Shown: positions 51,343 to 59,934 of the stretch, one piece after another
Position numbering within the stretch: the first letter of the stretch is position 1
Layout: each line of letters opens with the position of its first letter
Origin: Kineosporiaceae bacterium
GTDB lineage: Bacteria > Actinomycetota > Actinomycetes > Actinomycetales > Kineosporiaceae
DNA length: 64,000 nucleotides
Assembly (NCBI GenBank): GCA_016794595.1
Contig: JAEUJN010000082.1
Coordinates: forward strand, 47,251-111,250
Direction of reading: 5' to 3'
Notes under the pieces: generated by a model
Seen by the model: only the letters and a program-made list of their open reading frames with translations
Told to the model about the DNA's origin: nothing
Database searches by the model: none
Made by a program: the position numbers and the translations under genes

Positions 51343-51605
51343 GGGCCTTCCGAATCTCGGTGCGTTCAGCAGACGGCATCCCGTTGGATCCGGAAGAATT
51401 CAGGGAGGCAATTCTGCACTGGCCCTCCGGCGTCGAATCCAGCGAGTCGATCGAACAGCTCTATCCATTCACCGACAACGAGGTGAACGGGGTCTACGTA
51501 CTGCTCCGCGGCACCTCACCGGAGGTGTCGGGCGTAGCAGCCGACCTACAGCGCGCACTGGGCATCTCGCTCGCCCGACGCGTTCTGATCGAGGTTCTCG
51601 ACTGA
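51339..51605 (+). CDS. Hypothetical protein, coupled to the tiny peptide gene
   Basis: An 88-residue protein: MRAFRISVRSADGIPLDPEEFREAILHWPSGVESSESIEQLYPFTDNEVNGVYVLLRG... It looks like a small alpha/beta domain. The ATG at 51339 is chosen because it overlaps the upstream stop codon; a GTG at 51327 is an alternative. No family recognised. Confidence 0.5.
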   Translation: MRAFRISVRSADGIPLDPEEFREAILHWPSGVESSESIEQLYPFTDNEVNGVYVLLRGTSPEVSGVAADLQRALGISLARRVLIEVLD

Positions 51606-51744
51606 ACTCGCGCTCCTCGTGCATCACCCCTTCGCACCACCTTCGGCACCGCTTTCGCCCACCTTCCCCCTTGCACCACGACGCCCGGGTTCGGGCACGG
51701 GCGGGGGCTCGGCCATGCCGCCGCGCCCCCGCCCTCTTGATGTA

Positions 51745-52764
51745 ATGTCACGGCCCGACTACCGTGGGTTGCCGTTCGCCCCGGGGGATGCCGTGATCCT
51801 GAACTTCCAATCACTCGCCGTATACAGCGCGCTCGTCGGCGCACCGCATCTGTCGACCCAGGACATCGCGCGCCGGGTGAAGCTCTCCGTCGACGACGTG
51901 CGCGCCCACCTCGAACAACTCACGACCCTCGGATTGCTCAGCGTCGGCCCGGATCGGCTGACCTTCGGTGCAGTTCACCCGCAGGTGGGACTGGCGCTGC
52001 TCGCCGAACGCGCCTCGTGGCAGGTGCAGCAACGCATGGCCGAGGCCGAGACCACCAACCGGGTGATCGGCAGCTTGCTCGCCGATCTCGCCCACCCCCG
52101 GGCCGACGCCAAGGTCGAGGCTGTCGACCGGGCCTCGGTCCCGGCCACCCAAGACCTGCTGCTGCGTCAGGCGCAAGGGGAGATCAGCATCCTGTCGGGC
52201 GGGTCCTGGCGGGAGTGGACCACCTCGTCCCCCACGACACTCGCTACCCTGGACCAGGCTGGGCAGCGGGGGTTGCGGGTGAGGATCGTGACCGACCACG
52301 CCACTGCCGACGATGCCGAGTTGCTCGCACTCGTGCACGTCACGGGTTCCGGCCAGGCACTTCGACGCGATCCCGCCGTCCCGGTGAGCATGACGCTGGT
52401 CGACTCCTCGATCGCCCTGGTCTCCCGGGAGGACGATCGGGAGACCGGCGCCGCCAGCCTGATTCGGCATCCCTCTCTGGTGGCCGCCATGGCTGGGCTC
52501 TTCGAGAGCATCTGGGACGCGGCGGGGGCGGTCGACATCAGCGAGCCGTCGCGGGCACCGGCCAGGCAGGACCCGGATCTGTCGGCCGACCAGGTGCGCA
52601 CGCTCCGACTGCTCGCCTCGGGAATGAAGGACGAGGCGGTGGCCAGGACCCTGGGACTGTCCGTGCGCAGCCTCACCCGCCGGCTCGCCGCGACAGCCGA
52701 TCAGCTCCAGGTGACGACCCGATTCCAAGCCGGCGCCGAGGCGTCCCGGCGAGGATTGGTATGA
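51745..52764 (+). CDS. HTH regulator with N-terminal winged helix and C-terminal LuxR-type HTH (gene 1)
   Basis: A 339-residue regulator. The N-terminal part (NFQSLAVYSALVGAPHLSTQDIARRVKLSVDDVRAHLEQLTTLGLLS) is a TrmB-like winged helix; the middle (residues 120-250) may be a PLD-like or ligand domain; the C-terminus (LSADQVRTLRLLASGMKDEAVARTLGLSVRSLTRRLAATADQLQV) is a LuxR-type HTH. The start is uncertain between ATG 51745 and ATG 51715, and neither has a good ribosome-binding site. Its stop overlaps the next gene's ATG. Confidence 0.72.
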   Translation: MSRPDYRGLPFAPGDAVILNFQSLAVYSALVGAPHLSTQDIARRVKLSVDDVRAHLEQLTTLGLLSVGPDRLTFGAVHPQVGLALLAERASWQVQQRMAEAETTNRVIGSLLADLAHPRADAKVEAVDRASVPATQDLLLRQAQGEISILSGGSWREWTTSSPTTLATLDQAGQRGLRVRIVTDHATADDAELLALVHVTGSGQALRRDPAVPVSMTLVDSSIALVSREDDRETGAASLIRHPSLVAAMAGLFESIWDAAGAVDISEPSRAPARQDPDLSADQVRTLRLLASGMKDEAVARTLGLSVRSLTRRLAATADQLQVTTRFQAGAEASRRGLV

Positions 52765-53615
52765 GCGCCCCCGACGTCCCGACCGCAATCGACAGACTGA
52801 ACACGGTCGACACGGTCGACGACGACCATCTCGCGGCGGCCGCACAGCTGATGACCCTGATCGCCGAGGAGCATCGGCGGGCCGCAGAGATGGCCGCCGA
52901 GTCCCAGGCCCGGCTGACCTTGTTGCGTCAGCTGGCCGCCCGCGTGGGGGACACGGCCGACCCCACGCCCCCACTCGAGCGGCTGGTGGGCATGGAAGCC
53001 GTCCACGACTGGATGGACGAGGAACTCGCCCGGGTCACCGACGAGGTGCTGATCTTCGCTCCCGGGGGCGCCCAGTCACCCAGTTCTCTGGAGTCGGCCC
53101 TCGAACGCAATCGGGACCTGCGCACTCGGCAGGTCGCCATCCGCGGCATCCTGCTCACCAGCGCCACCCACGACCAGGCGACCCGGGATTACGCCCGGCG
53201 CTCGGCGCAACTGGGGGTGCAGACCCGGACCGTGGCCAGCCTGCCTCTGCGGATGATCGTCTGGGACGGCCAGGTGGCCCTGCTGCCGATCGAGATCGGA
53301 CGAGACGAACTCGGCGCCGCCCTGGTCAGGGACCCGGTGGCGCTTCGCGCCCTCATCGCCTTGTTCGAGACGTACTGGCAGCGCTCCGTCCCCTTCGGCG
53401 TCCGCGCTCTGCCCGATGGGGGGCCACTCAGCCCGCAGGAGCGGGTCCTGCTCCAGGCCCTGGACCAGGGCTCCCGGGACGAGGACGTGGCGGCGCGACT
53501 CGGGATCTCGGTTCGGACGGTCCGGCGCATGGTGTCCGATCTGGCGGATCGGCTCGGTGCACGCAGCCGGTTCCAGCTCGGCATCCTGGCCCACCGCGCC
53601 GGCTGGCTCGACTGA
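52761..53615 (+). CDS. HTH regulator with C-terminal LuxR-type HTH (gene 2)
   Basis: A 284-residue regulator coupled to gene 1 by an ATGA overlap. It lacks the N-terminal winged helix but shares the middle and the C-terminal HTH (LSPQERVLLQALDQGSRDEDVAARLGISVRTVRRMVSDLADRLGA). The first 60 residues form a possible coiled coil. Pairs like this probably act as heterodimers or on related operators. The target is unknown; the tiny peptide genes just upstream are candidates. Confidence 0.72.
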   Translation: MSAPDVPTAIDRLNTVDTVDDDHLAAAAQLMTLIAEEHRRAAEMAAESQARLTLLRQLAARVGDTADPTPPLERLVGMEAVHDWMDEELARVTDEVLIFAPGGAQSPSSLESALERNRDLRTRQVAIRGILLTSATHDQATRDYARRSAQLGVQTRTVASLPLRMIVWDGQVALLPIEIGRDELGAALVRDPVALRALIALFETYWQRSVPFGVRALPDGGPLSPQERVLLQALDQGSRDEDVAARLGISVRTVRRMVSDLADRLGARSRFQLGILAHRAGWLD

Positions 53616-53631
53616 ACATCACCTACGCCAT

Positions 53632-53658
53632 CCAGCCTGCCTCCAGCCAATTCCCAGG
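53632..53658 (+). promoter_or_regulatory. 11-bp-spaced CAG repeats upstream of the response regulator
   Basis: CAG occurs at 53633, 53644 and 53655, exactly 11 bp apart. This is the response-regulator-type spacing seen also at 36191 and 57988. It ends 22 bp before the start codon. Possible autoregulation site. Confidence 0.4.
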
Positions 53659-53679
53659 TTGACCGGCGAGACTCGGGCG

Positions 53680-54387
53680 GTGACCACCATGGCGCCCGAG
53701 GCACGCCTGCTCGTCGTGGACGACGAGCCGAGCATCCGCGACCTGCTCACCGCCAGCCTGCGCTTCGCCGGCTTCGAGGTGTTCAGCGCCGCCGACGGGG
53801 CCGAGGCCCTGGACCTGGCCGACCGGCACCGCCCCGACCTGGTCGTGCTGGACGTGATGCTGCCCGACCTCGACGGGTTCACCGTGACCCGCAAGCTGCG
53901 CGAGCGCGGGCGCGACGTCCCGGTGCTCTTCCTCACCGCCCGCGACGAGACCGCCGACAAGGTGCAGGGCCTGACCGTCGGCGGCGACGACTACGTGACC
54001 AAGCCGTTCAGCCTGGAGGAGGTGGTGGCCCGCATCCGCGCCGTGCTGCGTCGCACCGGGCACGGGGTCGCGCCGGACACCGGCCGCCTGGTCTTCCACG
54101 ACCTCGAGCTGGACGAGGACTCCCACGAGGTGCGCCGCGGGAACCGGCTGATCGAGCTGTCCCCCACCGAGTTCAAGCTGCTGCGCTACCTGATGCTGAA
54201 CCCGAACCGGGTGCTGTCGAAGATGCAGATCCTCGACCACGTCTGGGCCTACGACTTCAACGGTGAGGCCGGCATCGTCGAGTCCTACATCTCCTACCTG
54301 CGCCGCAAGATCGACGTCGAGGACCCAGCCCTGATCCACACCAAGCGCGGCGTCGGGTACGTCCTGCGGTTGCCTCCCTCGGCATGA
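53680..54387 (+). CDS. OmpR-family response regulator
   Basis: A 235-residue two-component regulator. Receiver: LLVVDDEPSIRD with phospho-acceptor Asp58 (VVLDVMLPDLDGF), Thr87 and Lys108 (VTKPF). The C-terminal OmpR/PhoB winged helix (ELSPTEFKLLRYLMLNPNRVLSKMQILDHVWAYDFNGEAGIVESYISYLRRKID) binds DNA. The GTG at 53680 is taken as start; an ATG at 53689 is in frame. The stop overlaps the kinase start. Confidence 0.9.
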   Translation: MTTMAPEARLLVVDDEPSIRDLLTASLRFAGFEVFSAADGAEALDLADRHRPDLVVLDVMLPDLDGFTVTRKLRERGRDVPVLFLTARDETADKVQGLTVGGDDYVTKPFSLEEVVARIRAVLRRTGHGVAPDTGRLVFHDLELDEDSHEVRRGNRLIELSPTEFKLLRYLMLNPNRVLSKMQILDHVWAYDFNGEAGIVESYISYLRRKIDVEDPALIHTKRGVGYVLRLPPSA

Positions 54388-55946
54388 GTCGCCGACCCTC
54401 CCACGGCCTGACCGACGGAGTGCGCCGGTGGCGCACCGCGGCCACCGACCGCTGGGAGCACACCTCGCTGCGGGCCAGGCTGGTCGGGATCCTGGTGCTG
54501 CTCCTGCTGGCCGCGTTGACCGCCACCGGGTACGGCGTCCAGCGGGTGCTCAGCGGGTACCTCGAACGCCAGATCGACAGCGAACTGATCGCGACCGCCG
54601 ACAACGCCCGCCAGGACGACCGGTTCCTCAACGGTCTCGTCTCCCAGGATCGGCGCCGCTTCCCTTCCTCGTTCGTGGTCCAGCTCAGCGTCGACGGTCA
54701 CGACCGGCTGCCGCCGATCTCCGGCTTCGACCAGCCACCCGGTAAGTCGCTGCCGACCTTCCCGACCGTCACCAGCACCCGCGCCGAGGAGCTGACCGGC
54801 CGCGCCTACACCATCCGCGCGGACGACGGGAGTCGTTGGCGCGCAACGACCTTCCCGGTCAGCGTCGAGGACATGGACGCCGCCGGCGCGGTCACCATCC
54901 TGCAGAGCCTGCACGGGGTGGAGAAGTCCGTCTCGCTGCTTCGCCTGCTCACGCTGGGCATCGGCGCCGCCGTCCTGATCACCTGTGCGGTGCTCGGCTG
55001 GTTCGCCATCCGCAGGGCCTTCCGGCCGCTGCGCGAGATGGAGGTGACGGCGGCCGCCATCGCCGCCGGGGACCTGTCCCGCCGCATCCCCGAGCACGCG
55101 CCGGGCACCGAGGTCGGGCGGCTCACCGCGTCCCTGAACGGCATGCTCACCCAGATCGAGGACGCCTTCCGCGCTCGGGAGGCCTCGGAGGCCCGCACCC
55201 GCCGGTTCGCCGCGGACGCCTCCCACGAACTGCGCACCCCGCTGGCCTCCGTGCGCGGGTTCGCCGAGTTGTACCGCCAGGGGGCGGTGCCCCCGGACGA
55301 GGTGCCCCGCACGATGCGCCGGATCGAGGACGAGGCCACCCGGATGGGCCGCCTGGTCGAGGACCTGCTGCTGCTCGCCCGGTTGGACGAGCAGCGTCCG
55401 GGACGCTCCGAGCCGGTCGACCTCGCCGTCCTGGCCGGGGACGCCGTGCACGACGTGCGGGGCCTGGACGCCGACCGCACGGTGCGCCTGATCGGCCTGC
55501 ACGATCCGACCAGCCCGGCGGGCAACGGCACCGGCACGGGACCCCAACCGGCACCGGTCCTGGGGGACGAGGACCGCCTGCGGCAGGTGGTGGCCAACCT
55601 GCTGGCCAACGCCGTCCGGCACACCCCGGAGGGCTCGCCGATCGAGGTGGCGGTGGGCACGGTGGGATCCGGGCCCACGGCCCAGTCGGTGCTCGAGGTG
55701 CGCGACCACGGGCCGGGGCTCACCCCCGAGCAGTCCGAGCGGGTCTTCGAGCGGTTCTACCGGGCCGATCCCTCGCGCACCCGGTCGGCGCAGCGGGGGT
55801 CAGGACGCACCGCCGGCTCGGGGCTGGGGCTGTCGATCGTCGATGCCGTGGTGAACTCCCACCACGGGGCGGTGGCCGTCCGCGAGACCCCGGGTGGCGG
55901 GGCGACCTTCACGGTGAGCCTGCCGGCGGCGGCCGTGCCGGACTGA
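54384..55946 (+). CDS. Sensor histidine kinase
   Basis: A 520-residue membrane sensor. TM1 33-51 and TM2 187-209 enclose an extracytoplasmic sensor domain of about 135 residues with no family I recognise. HAMP follows (RRAFRPLREMEVTAAAIAAGDLSRRI), then the phospho-acceptor His281 in FAADASHELRTPLASV, N box LLANAVRHTPEGSP, G1 VRDHGPGLTPEQSE, F box VFERFYRADPSR and G2 GSGLGLSIV. All catalytic motifs are intact. Coupled to the response regulator by ATGA. Confidence 0.92.
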   Translation: MSRRPSHGLTDGVRRWRTAATDRWEHTSLRARLVGILVLLLLAALTATGYGVQRVLSGYLERQIDSELIATADNARQDDRFLNGLVSQDRRRFPSSFVVQLSVDGHDRLPPISGFDQPPGKSLPTFPTVTSTRAEELTGRAYTIRADDGSRWRATTFPVSVEDMDAAGAVTILQSLHGVEKSVSLLRLLTLGIGAAVLITCAVLGWFAIRRAFRPLREMEVTAAAIAAGDLSRRIPEHAPGTEVGRLTASLNGMLTQIEDAFRAREASEARTRRFAADASHELRTPLASVRGFAELYRQGAVPPDEVPRTMRRIEDEATRMGRLVEDLLLLARLDEQRPGRSEPVDLAVLAGDAVHDVRGLDADRTVRLIGLHDPTSPAGNGTGTGPQPAPVLGDEDRLRQVVANLLANAVRHTPEGSPIEVAVGTVGSGPTAQSVLEVRDHGPGLTPEQSERVFERFYRADPSRTRSAQRGSGRTAGSGLGLSIVDAVVNSHHGAVAVRETPGGGATFTVSLPAAAVPD

Positions 55947-55970
55947 CCGAGCCGCTGGTGATTCCGCTCA

Positions 55971-56000
55971 CCTGGGTCCCCGGAAGTCCTCCGACCCAGG
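55971..56000 (+). terminator. Hairpin after the histidine kinase gene
   Basis: CCTGGGTC (55971-55978) pairs exactly with GACCCAGG (55993-56000), loop 14 nt, beginning 25 bp after the stop codon. No U tract. Confidence 0.5.
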
Positions 56001-56070
56001 ACGAGGAGTTCATGGGATGACAGGATGGATTGAAAGCATCACCCCTCTGACCTGCACAGGAGCCTCCGAG

Positions 56071-56352
56071 ATGTCCGGCCCGGCCTCGTCCCGTACGCGT
56101 CATCGCGAGCAGCGCCACCGCTGGAGCCAGTTCCTGGACGCCGTGATGCCCCCGGTCGATCCCCACCGGCTGGTGCCGGTGGCGGAGGTCAACTCGGGGA
56201 CGGTGTCCTGGATCGAGGAGTGCCTGTCGGACGCCGACCTGCCGGTGGCGCTCCGCCCGATCACCAGCCGTTGGGGTGCCGAGCCGCGCTATCAGGTCCT
56301 GGTCCCGGCCGACCAGGTCGCCCGCGCGGCCGCCGTCGTCCGCGGTCGCTGA
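56071..56352 (+). CDS. Small DUF2007-like protein
   Basis: A 93-residue protein starting MSGPASSRTRHREQ. Its central part (LVPVAEVNSGTVSWIEECLSDADLPVALRP) has the pattern of the small DUF2007 signal-transducing family, a beta-alpha-beta fold. The ATG at 56071 has AGGAG 8 nt upstream, preferred over an in-frame start at 56017. Function unknown. Confidence 0.6.
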   Translation: MSGPASSRTRHREQRHRWSQFLDAVMPPVDPHRLVPVAEVNSGTVSWIEECLSDADLPVALRPITSRWGAEPRYQVLVPADQVARAAAVVRGR

Positions 56353-56547
56353 GCGCCGCACGGCTCACCCCGCCCCGTGCTGCCGCCGCCCCGGTGGCCG
56401 CACCACGTGCACCGTCCGGCTCATGGCTCGCCCACTGGAATCACCAGGATCTTCGGTCCCTGAACGTGCAGGAGAACTCTCCCTAAACTTCGCGTGACCT
56501 ACGCCACGTGACAGCTCGGCGACGACGCCAGGCCCGGGAGGGCTCGC

Positions 56548-57981
56548 ATGGACGAAATGCCGCTCTACTATCGGCTCGCCCTGATCGTGATCTTCATTGC
56601 CGGGAACGCCTTCTTCGTCGGATCCGAGATCGCGATCTCCTCGGCCCGGCGCAGCCGCATCCGCCAGCTCGCCGAGGACGGCGACAAGCGAGCCGCTCGG
56701 GTGGAGATGCTGCACAACGAGCCCGAGCGGTTCTACTCGGTCACCCAGGTGGGCATCACGCTGGTCTCGCTCGGTCTGGGCGCGGTCGGGATGGAGACCA
56801 TCGCCGAACTCCTCGCGCCCAAGATGGCCCAACTGGCCGGGGCCTTCGGCGATCACCCGGCGTGGGAGAACGCCGCCCACACCATCGCCTTCGTGATCGG
56901 CTTCATCGTGGTCTCCTTCGTCCACGTCGTCGCCGGCGAGCTGGCACCCAAGGTGCTCGCCTTCCACAAGGCCGAGCACCTCAGCATGGCAGTGGGGCGC
57001 ACCATCAACCTGATGTACCTCACCCTCCGTCCGCTGATCTACGTGATGAAGCTGGCCTCCGACGGCCTGTTGCGGCTGTTCGGCCAGCGCAACCTCGACG
57101 GGCACGGCGAGAGTCACTTCACCATGTCGGTGGAGGAGATCCGCATGATCCTGTCCGCCAGCGAGAAGGACGGCACGCTCGCGCCGGAGGAGACCGAGAT
57201 GATCCGCGGCGTGTTCAAGCTGGACGAGCACACCGTGCGCGAGGTGATGATCCCCCGGACCCAGATCCGCGCCCTGGCCAAGGACGACACCGTGGGCGAG
57301 GCACTGCAGTACTTCCGCGACATCCCGCACGCCCGGTTCCCGGTGCACGACGGCAGCCTGGACCGCATCGTCGGGGTGGTCGCGATCAAGGAGTTGCTCA
57401 CGATCATGGCCGAGAGCAGCGGCGAGGACCTGCACCGGGTGGCCGAGCGCACGGTGGGCGAATTCGCCCGGACCCCGTTCGTGGTGCCCAACAGCCGGTT
57501 GCAGAGCGACGTCCTGAAGGACTTCAAGCGCACCCGGCAGCAGATGGCCATCGTGATCGACGAGTACGGCGGCACCGAGGGCATCATCACCCTGGAGGAC
57601 ATCCTCGAGGAGATCGTCGGCGACTACGAGGACGAGTGGACCCGCCAGGCCAAGCGGGTGCGCAAGTTGGTGGGCAGCCAGTACGAGATCGACGCCTCGA
57701 TGCGGGTCAGCGACCTGGCCGAGCTGTTGGCCTTCCCGTTCCCCGAGGACGACGACTACACCACGCTCGCCGGCCTGTGCTACAAGGTCCTCGGCAGCGT
57801 GCCGCAGGTGGGCGACAGCGTGCAGCTCGAGGGAGCTCGGCTGATCGTGCTGGAGATGGACAACCACCGGATCACCCTGGTGCGGTTCGAGGACACCACG
57901 ATCGGGTCGGACGGCGCCGTCCGACTGGCCGACGAGAACTCGCCGGCCGACGTCCATCCGGCGGCCCAACCCGCCTCGTAA
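56548..57981 (+). CDS. CNNM/CorC-type hemolysin-family transporter
   Basis: A 477-residue membrane protein: N-terminal CNNM domain with four TM helices (starting LALIVIFIAGNAFFVGSEIAISSARRSR), two CBS domains (REVMIPRTQIRALAKDDTVGEALQYF; FARTPFVVPNSRLQSDVLKDFKRTRQQMAIVIDEYGGTEGIITLEDILEEIVG), and a CorC_HlyC domain. Proteins of this group transport Mg2+ or Co2+ or protect against their excess. The GGGAGGG RBS lies 8-9 nt before the ATG. Nothing in the sequence indicates a hemolytic role. Confidence 0.92.
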   Translation: MDEMPLYYRLALIVIFIAGNAFFVGSEIAISSARRSRIRQLAEDGDKRAARVEMLHNEPERFYSVTQVGITLVSLGLGAVGMETIAELLAPKMAQLAGAFGDHPAWENAAHTIAFVIGFIVVSFVHVVAGELAPKVLAFHKAEHLSMAVGRTINLMYLTLRPLIYVMKLASDGLLRLFGQRNLDGHGESHFTMSVEEIRMILSASEKDGTLAPEETEMIRGVFKLDEHTVREVMIPRTQIRALAKDDTVGEALQYFRDIPHARFPVHDGSLDRIVGVVAIKELLTIMAESSGEDLHRVAERTVGEFARTPFVVPNSRLQSDVLKDFKRTRQQMAIVIDEYGGTEGIITLEDILEEIVGDYEDEWTRQAKRVRKLVGSQYEIDASMRVSDLAELLAFPFPEDDDYTTLAGLCYKVLGSVPQVGDSVQLEGARLIVLEMDNHRITLVRFEDTTIGSDGAVRLADENSPADVHPAAQPAS

Positions 57982-57987
57982 CCTGCT

Positions 57988-58004
57988 CACAGCTGGCTCT
58001 CAGG
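57988..58004 (+). promoter_or_regulatory. 11-bp-spaced direct repeat upstream of htrA
   Basis: CACAGCTGGCTCTCAGG has CAG at 57990 and 58001, 11 bp apart; it is a near copy (14 of 15 central bases) of the sequence upstream of the ferric-reductase operon. It ends 43 bp before the start codon. Confidence 0.45.
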
Positions 58005-58047
58005 ATTGCTCGAGCCAGGCTCCAGCACGGCGTCGTTCACTGAGTGC

Positions 58048-59259
58048 ATGACGTTCACGTTGCCTCCTCCCACCGACCAGACCCAGCCGCTGCCCGCCGT
58101 CCCTCCGGCTCGTCGTCGTCCGGGCTGGGGCGGCGTGATCGCCGTCGGGGCGGGCGCCGCCGTCCTGTCCAGCATGCTCACCGCCGGCGTGATCACCGCC
58201 GTCGAGCCCGGGGCTTCCCCTGCCGCCGTGGCCAGCTCCGCCCCCGCGGCCGTGGACCGGTCCTCCGACCGGTCCACGGCACCGGTCGCGACCTCGAACG
58301 GGGTCGACTGGGTGGCTGTCGCCGCGGCCGTCGAACCGAGCGTGGTCTCGGTACAGGTGGCCGGTCGCGCCGGGTCGGGCGAGGGATCGGGCGTCGTGCT
58401 CGACGCCCAGGGCCGCGTGCTGACCAATCACCACGTCATCTCCTCGGCGCTGAACGGCGGCGGGGAGCTGGCGGTGACCCTGTCCGACGGACGCACGTTC
58501 GCGGCGACCGTCGTGGGCAGCGACCCGGCCACCGACCTCGCGGTGATCGGCATCACGGACCCACCCTCCGGGCTCACGGCGGCCGGCTTCGGCGACTCCT
58601 CGGCGCTGCGGGTCGGTGAGCCGGTGATGGCCCTGGGCAACCCGCTCGGGCTGTCCGACACCGTCACCACCGGGATCGTCAGCGCCCTGAACCGGCCGGT
58701 GACCGCCGGATCCCGGGAACAGAGCCCGTTCGGCAACGGCGCGGTCGCCGAGAGCGTGGTCACCAACGCCATCCAGACCGATGCCGCGATCAACCCCGGG
58801 AACAGTGGTGGCGCCCTGGTCAACGCCTCGGGCCAGGTCATCGGTATCACCTCCTCGATCGCGACCCTGGGTGGCGGTGGCCAGTCCGGCAGCATCGGCC
58901 TGGGCTTCGCCATCCCGGCCAACACCGCCAAGGACATTGCGGGCCAGTTGATCGCGGACGGGAAGGCCACCCACGCCTATCTCGGCGTGACCCTGTCCGA
59001 GGGCACGGTCACCGTGGACGGGGCCCTGCGTCGCGCGGCGATCGTGGAGTCGGTGGGTGAGGACACCCCCGCCGCCCGAGCGAGCCTCGAGCCGGGGGAC
59101 GCGGTGACCGCCATCGGTGGGCAGGGTGTGGACGGACCGGACTCCCTGATCGCCCGGATCCGGGAGCTGCGCCCCGACTCGACCGTGCAACTGAGCGTGG
59201 TCCGCTCCGGTGATGCCCGCGAGGTCACCGTCACCCTCGCCGCCCGACCGGCCGCCTGA
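58048..59259 (+). CDS. HtrA/DegP-like serine protease
   Basis: A 403-residue membrane-anchored protease. A short cytoplasmic N-terminus, a TM anchor (about residues 28-50) and then the trypsin-like domain. Catalytic triad: His129 (LTNHHVIS), Asp163 (ATDLAVIG) and Ser253 (NPGNSGGAL). A single C-terminal PDZ domain (about 310-395) follows. Extracytoplasmic quality-control protease. The start was set at MTFTLPPPTD; an upstream in-frame ATG at 58006 is less likely. Confidence 0.92.
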   Translation: MTFTLPPPTDQTQPLPAVPPARRRPGWGGVIAVGAGAAVLSSMLTAGVITAVEPGASPAAVASSAPAAVDRSSDRSTAPVATSNGVDWVAVAAAVEPSVVSVQVAGRAGSGEGSGVVLDAQGRVLTNHHVISSALNGGGELAVTLSDGRTFAATVVGSDPATDLAVIGITDPPSGLTAAGFGDSSALRVGEPVMALGNPLGLSDTVTTGIVSALNRPVTAGSREQSPFGNGAVAESVVTNAIQTDAAINPGNSGGALVNASGQVIGITSSIATLGGGGQSGSIGLGFAIPANTAKDIAGQLIADGKATHAYLGVTLSEGTVTVDGALRRAAIVESVGEDTPAARASLEPGDAVTAIGGQGVDGPDSLIARIRELRPDSTVQLSVVRSGDAREVTVTLAARPAA

Positions 59260-59289
59260 GCGACCGCTTGACCGGGCACACTGTGGCGC

Positions 59290-59934
59290 ATGAGCGGGCG
59301 AAGGGGCAGTGCGGCACGGGCCATCGGCTACGCCGCGCTGGCCACCGTCGACATCGCCTTGGCGGTCCGGGGCAACACCCGGGCCCGCCGGGTGACCAAG
59401 CCCGCCCTGATGCCGGTCCTGATGGCGGGCCGCGATCGGCGAACCTGCACCGCGCTGGCGCTCGGCGGCCTCGGGGACGTCGCCCTGCTGGGCTCGGGCG
59501 AAGCAGCGTTCGCGGCCGGGCTGTCGTCGTTCCTCGCCGGCCACCTGGCCTGGATCGAGGCCCTGCAGCGGCGTGGTGACCTCCTGCCTCCCGGCGCGCT
59601 GGTGCGCGGGGGCCGGGCCGTCGCCACGGCCGGGTACCTGTCCACCTTCGGCGCGCTGACCGTCCAGCTCTGGCCCCGCACCGGCCGCCATCGACCGGCC
59701 GTCCTGGCCTACAGCGCCGTCCTGCTCGCCTGCGCGCTGCAGGCCCTGCGTTCACGGTCGGCCGCGACCGCTCTGGGCGGGGGGCTGTTCCTGGCCTCGG
59801 ACAGCCTGCTCGCGCTCGAGCGCTTCAGCGGGATGCGGCTACCGGCGCACGAGGCCTGGGTCATGAGCACGTACACGGCAGCGCAGGCACTCCTGGCCGA
59901 GGGCGGCCAGCGCAACGGGCCCGCCGACAGGTGA
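59290..59934 (+). CDS. YhhN-like lysoplasmalogenase family protein
   Basis: A 214-residue membrane protein with seven or eight hydrophobic segments. Seen: TKPALMPVLMAG, LGGLGDVALLG, GLSSFLAGHLAWIEAL and LFLASDSLLALERF, a pattern that fits the YhhN/TMEM86 lysoplasmalogenase family. It would hydrolyse the vinyl-ether or similar bond of lysophospholipids, but activity in bacteria is rarely shown. The next gene starts inside its stop codon. Confidence 0.8.
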   Translation: MSGRRGSAARAIGYAALATVDIALAVRGNTRARRVTKPALMPVLMAGRDRRTCTALALGGLGDVALLGSGEAAFAAGLSSFLAGHLAWIEALQRRGDLLPPGALVRGGRAVATAGYLSTFGALTVQLWPRTGRHRPAVLAYSAVLLACALQALRSRSAATALGGGLFLASDSLLALERFSGMRLPAHEAWVMSTYTAAQALLAEGGQRNGPADR

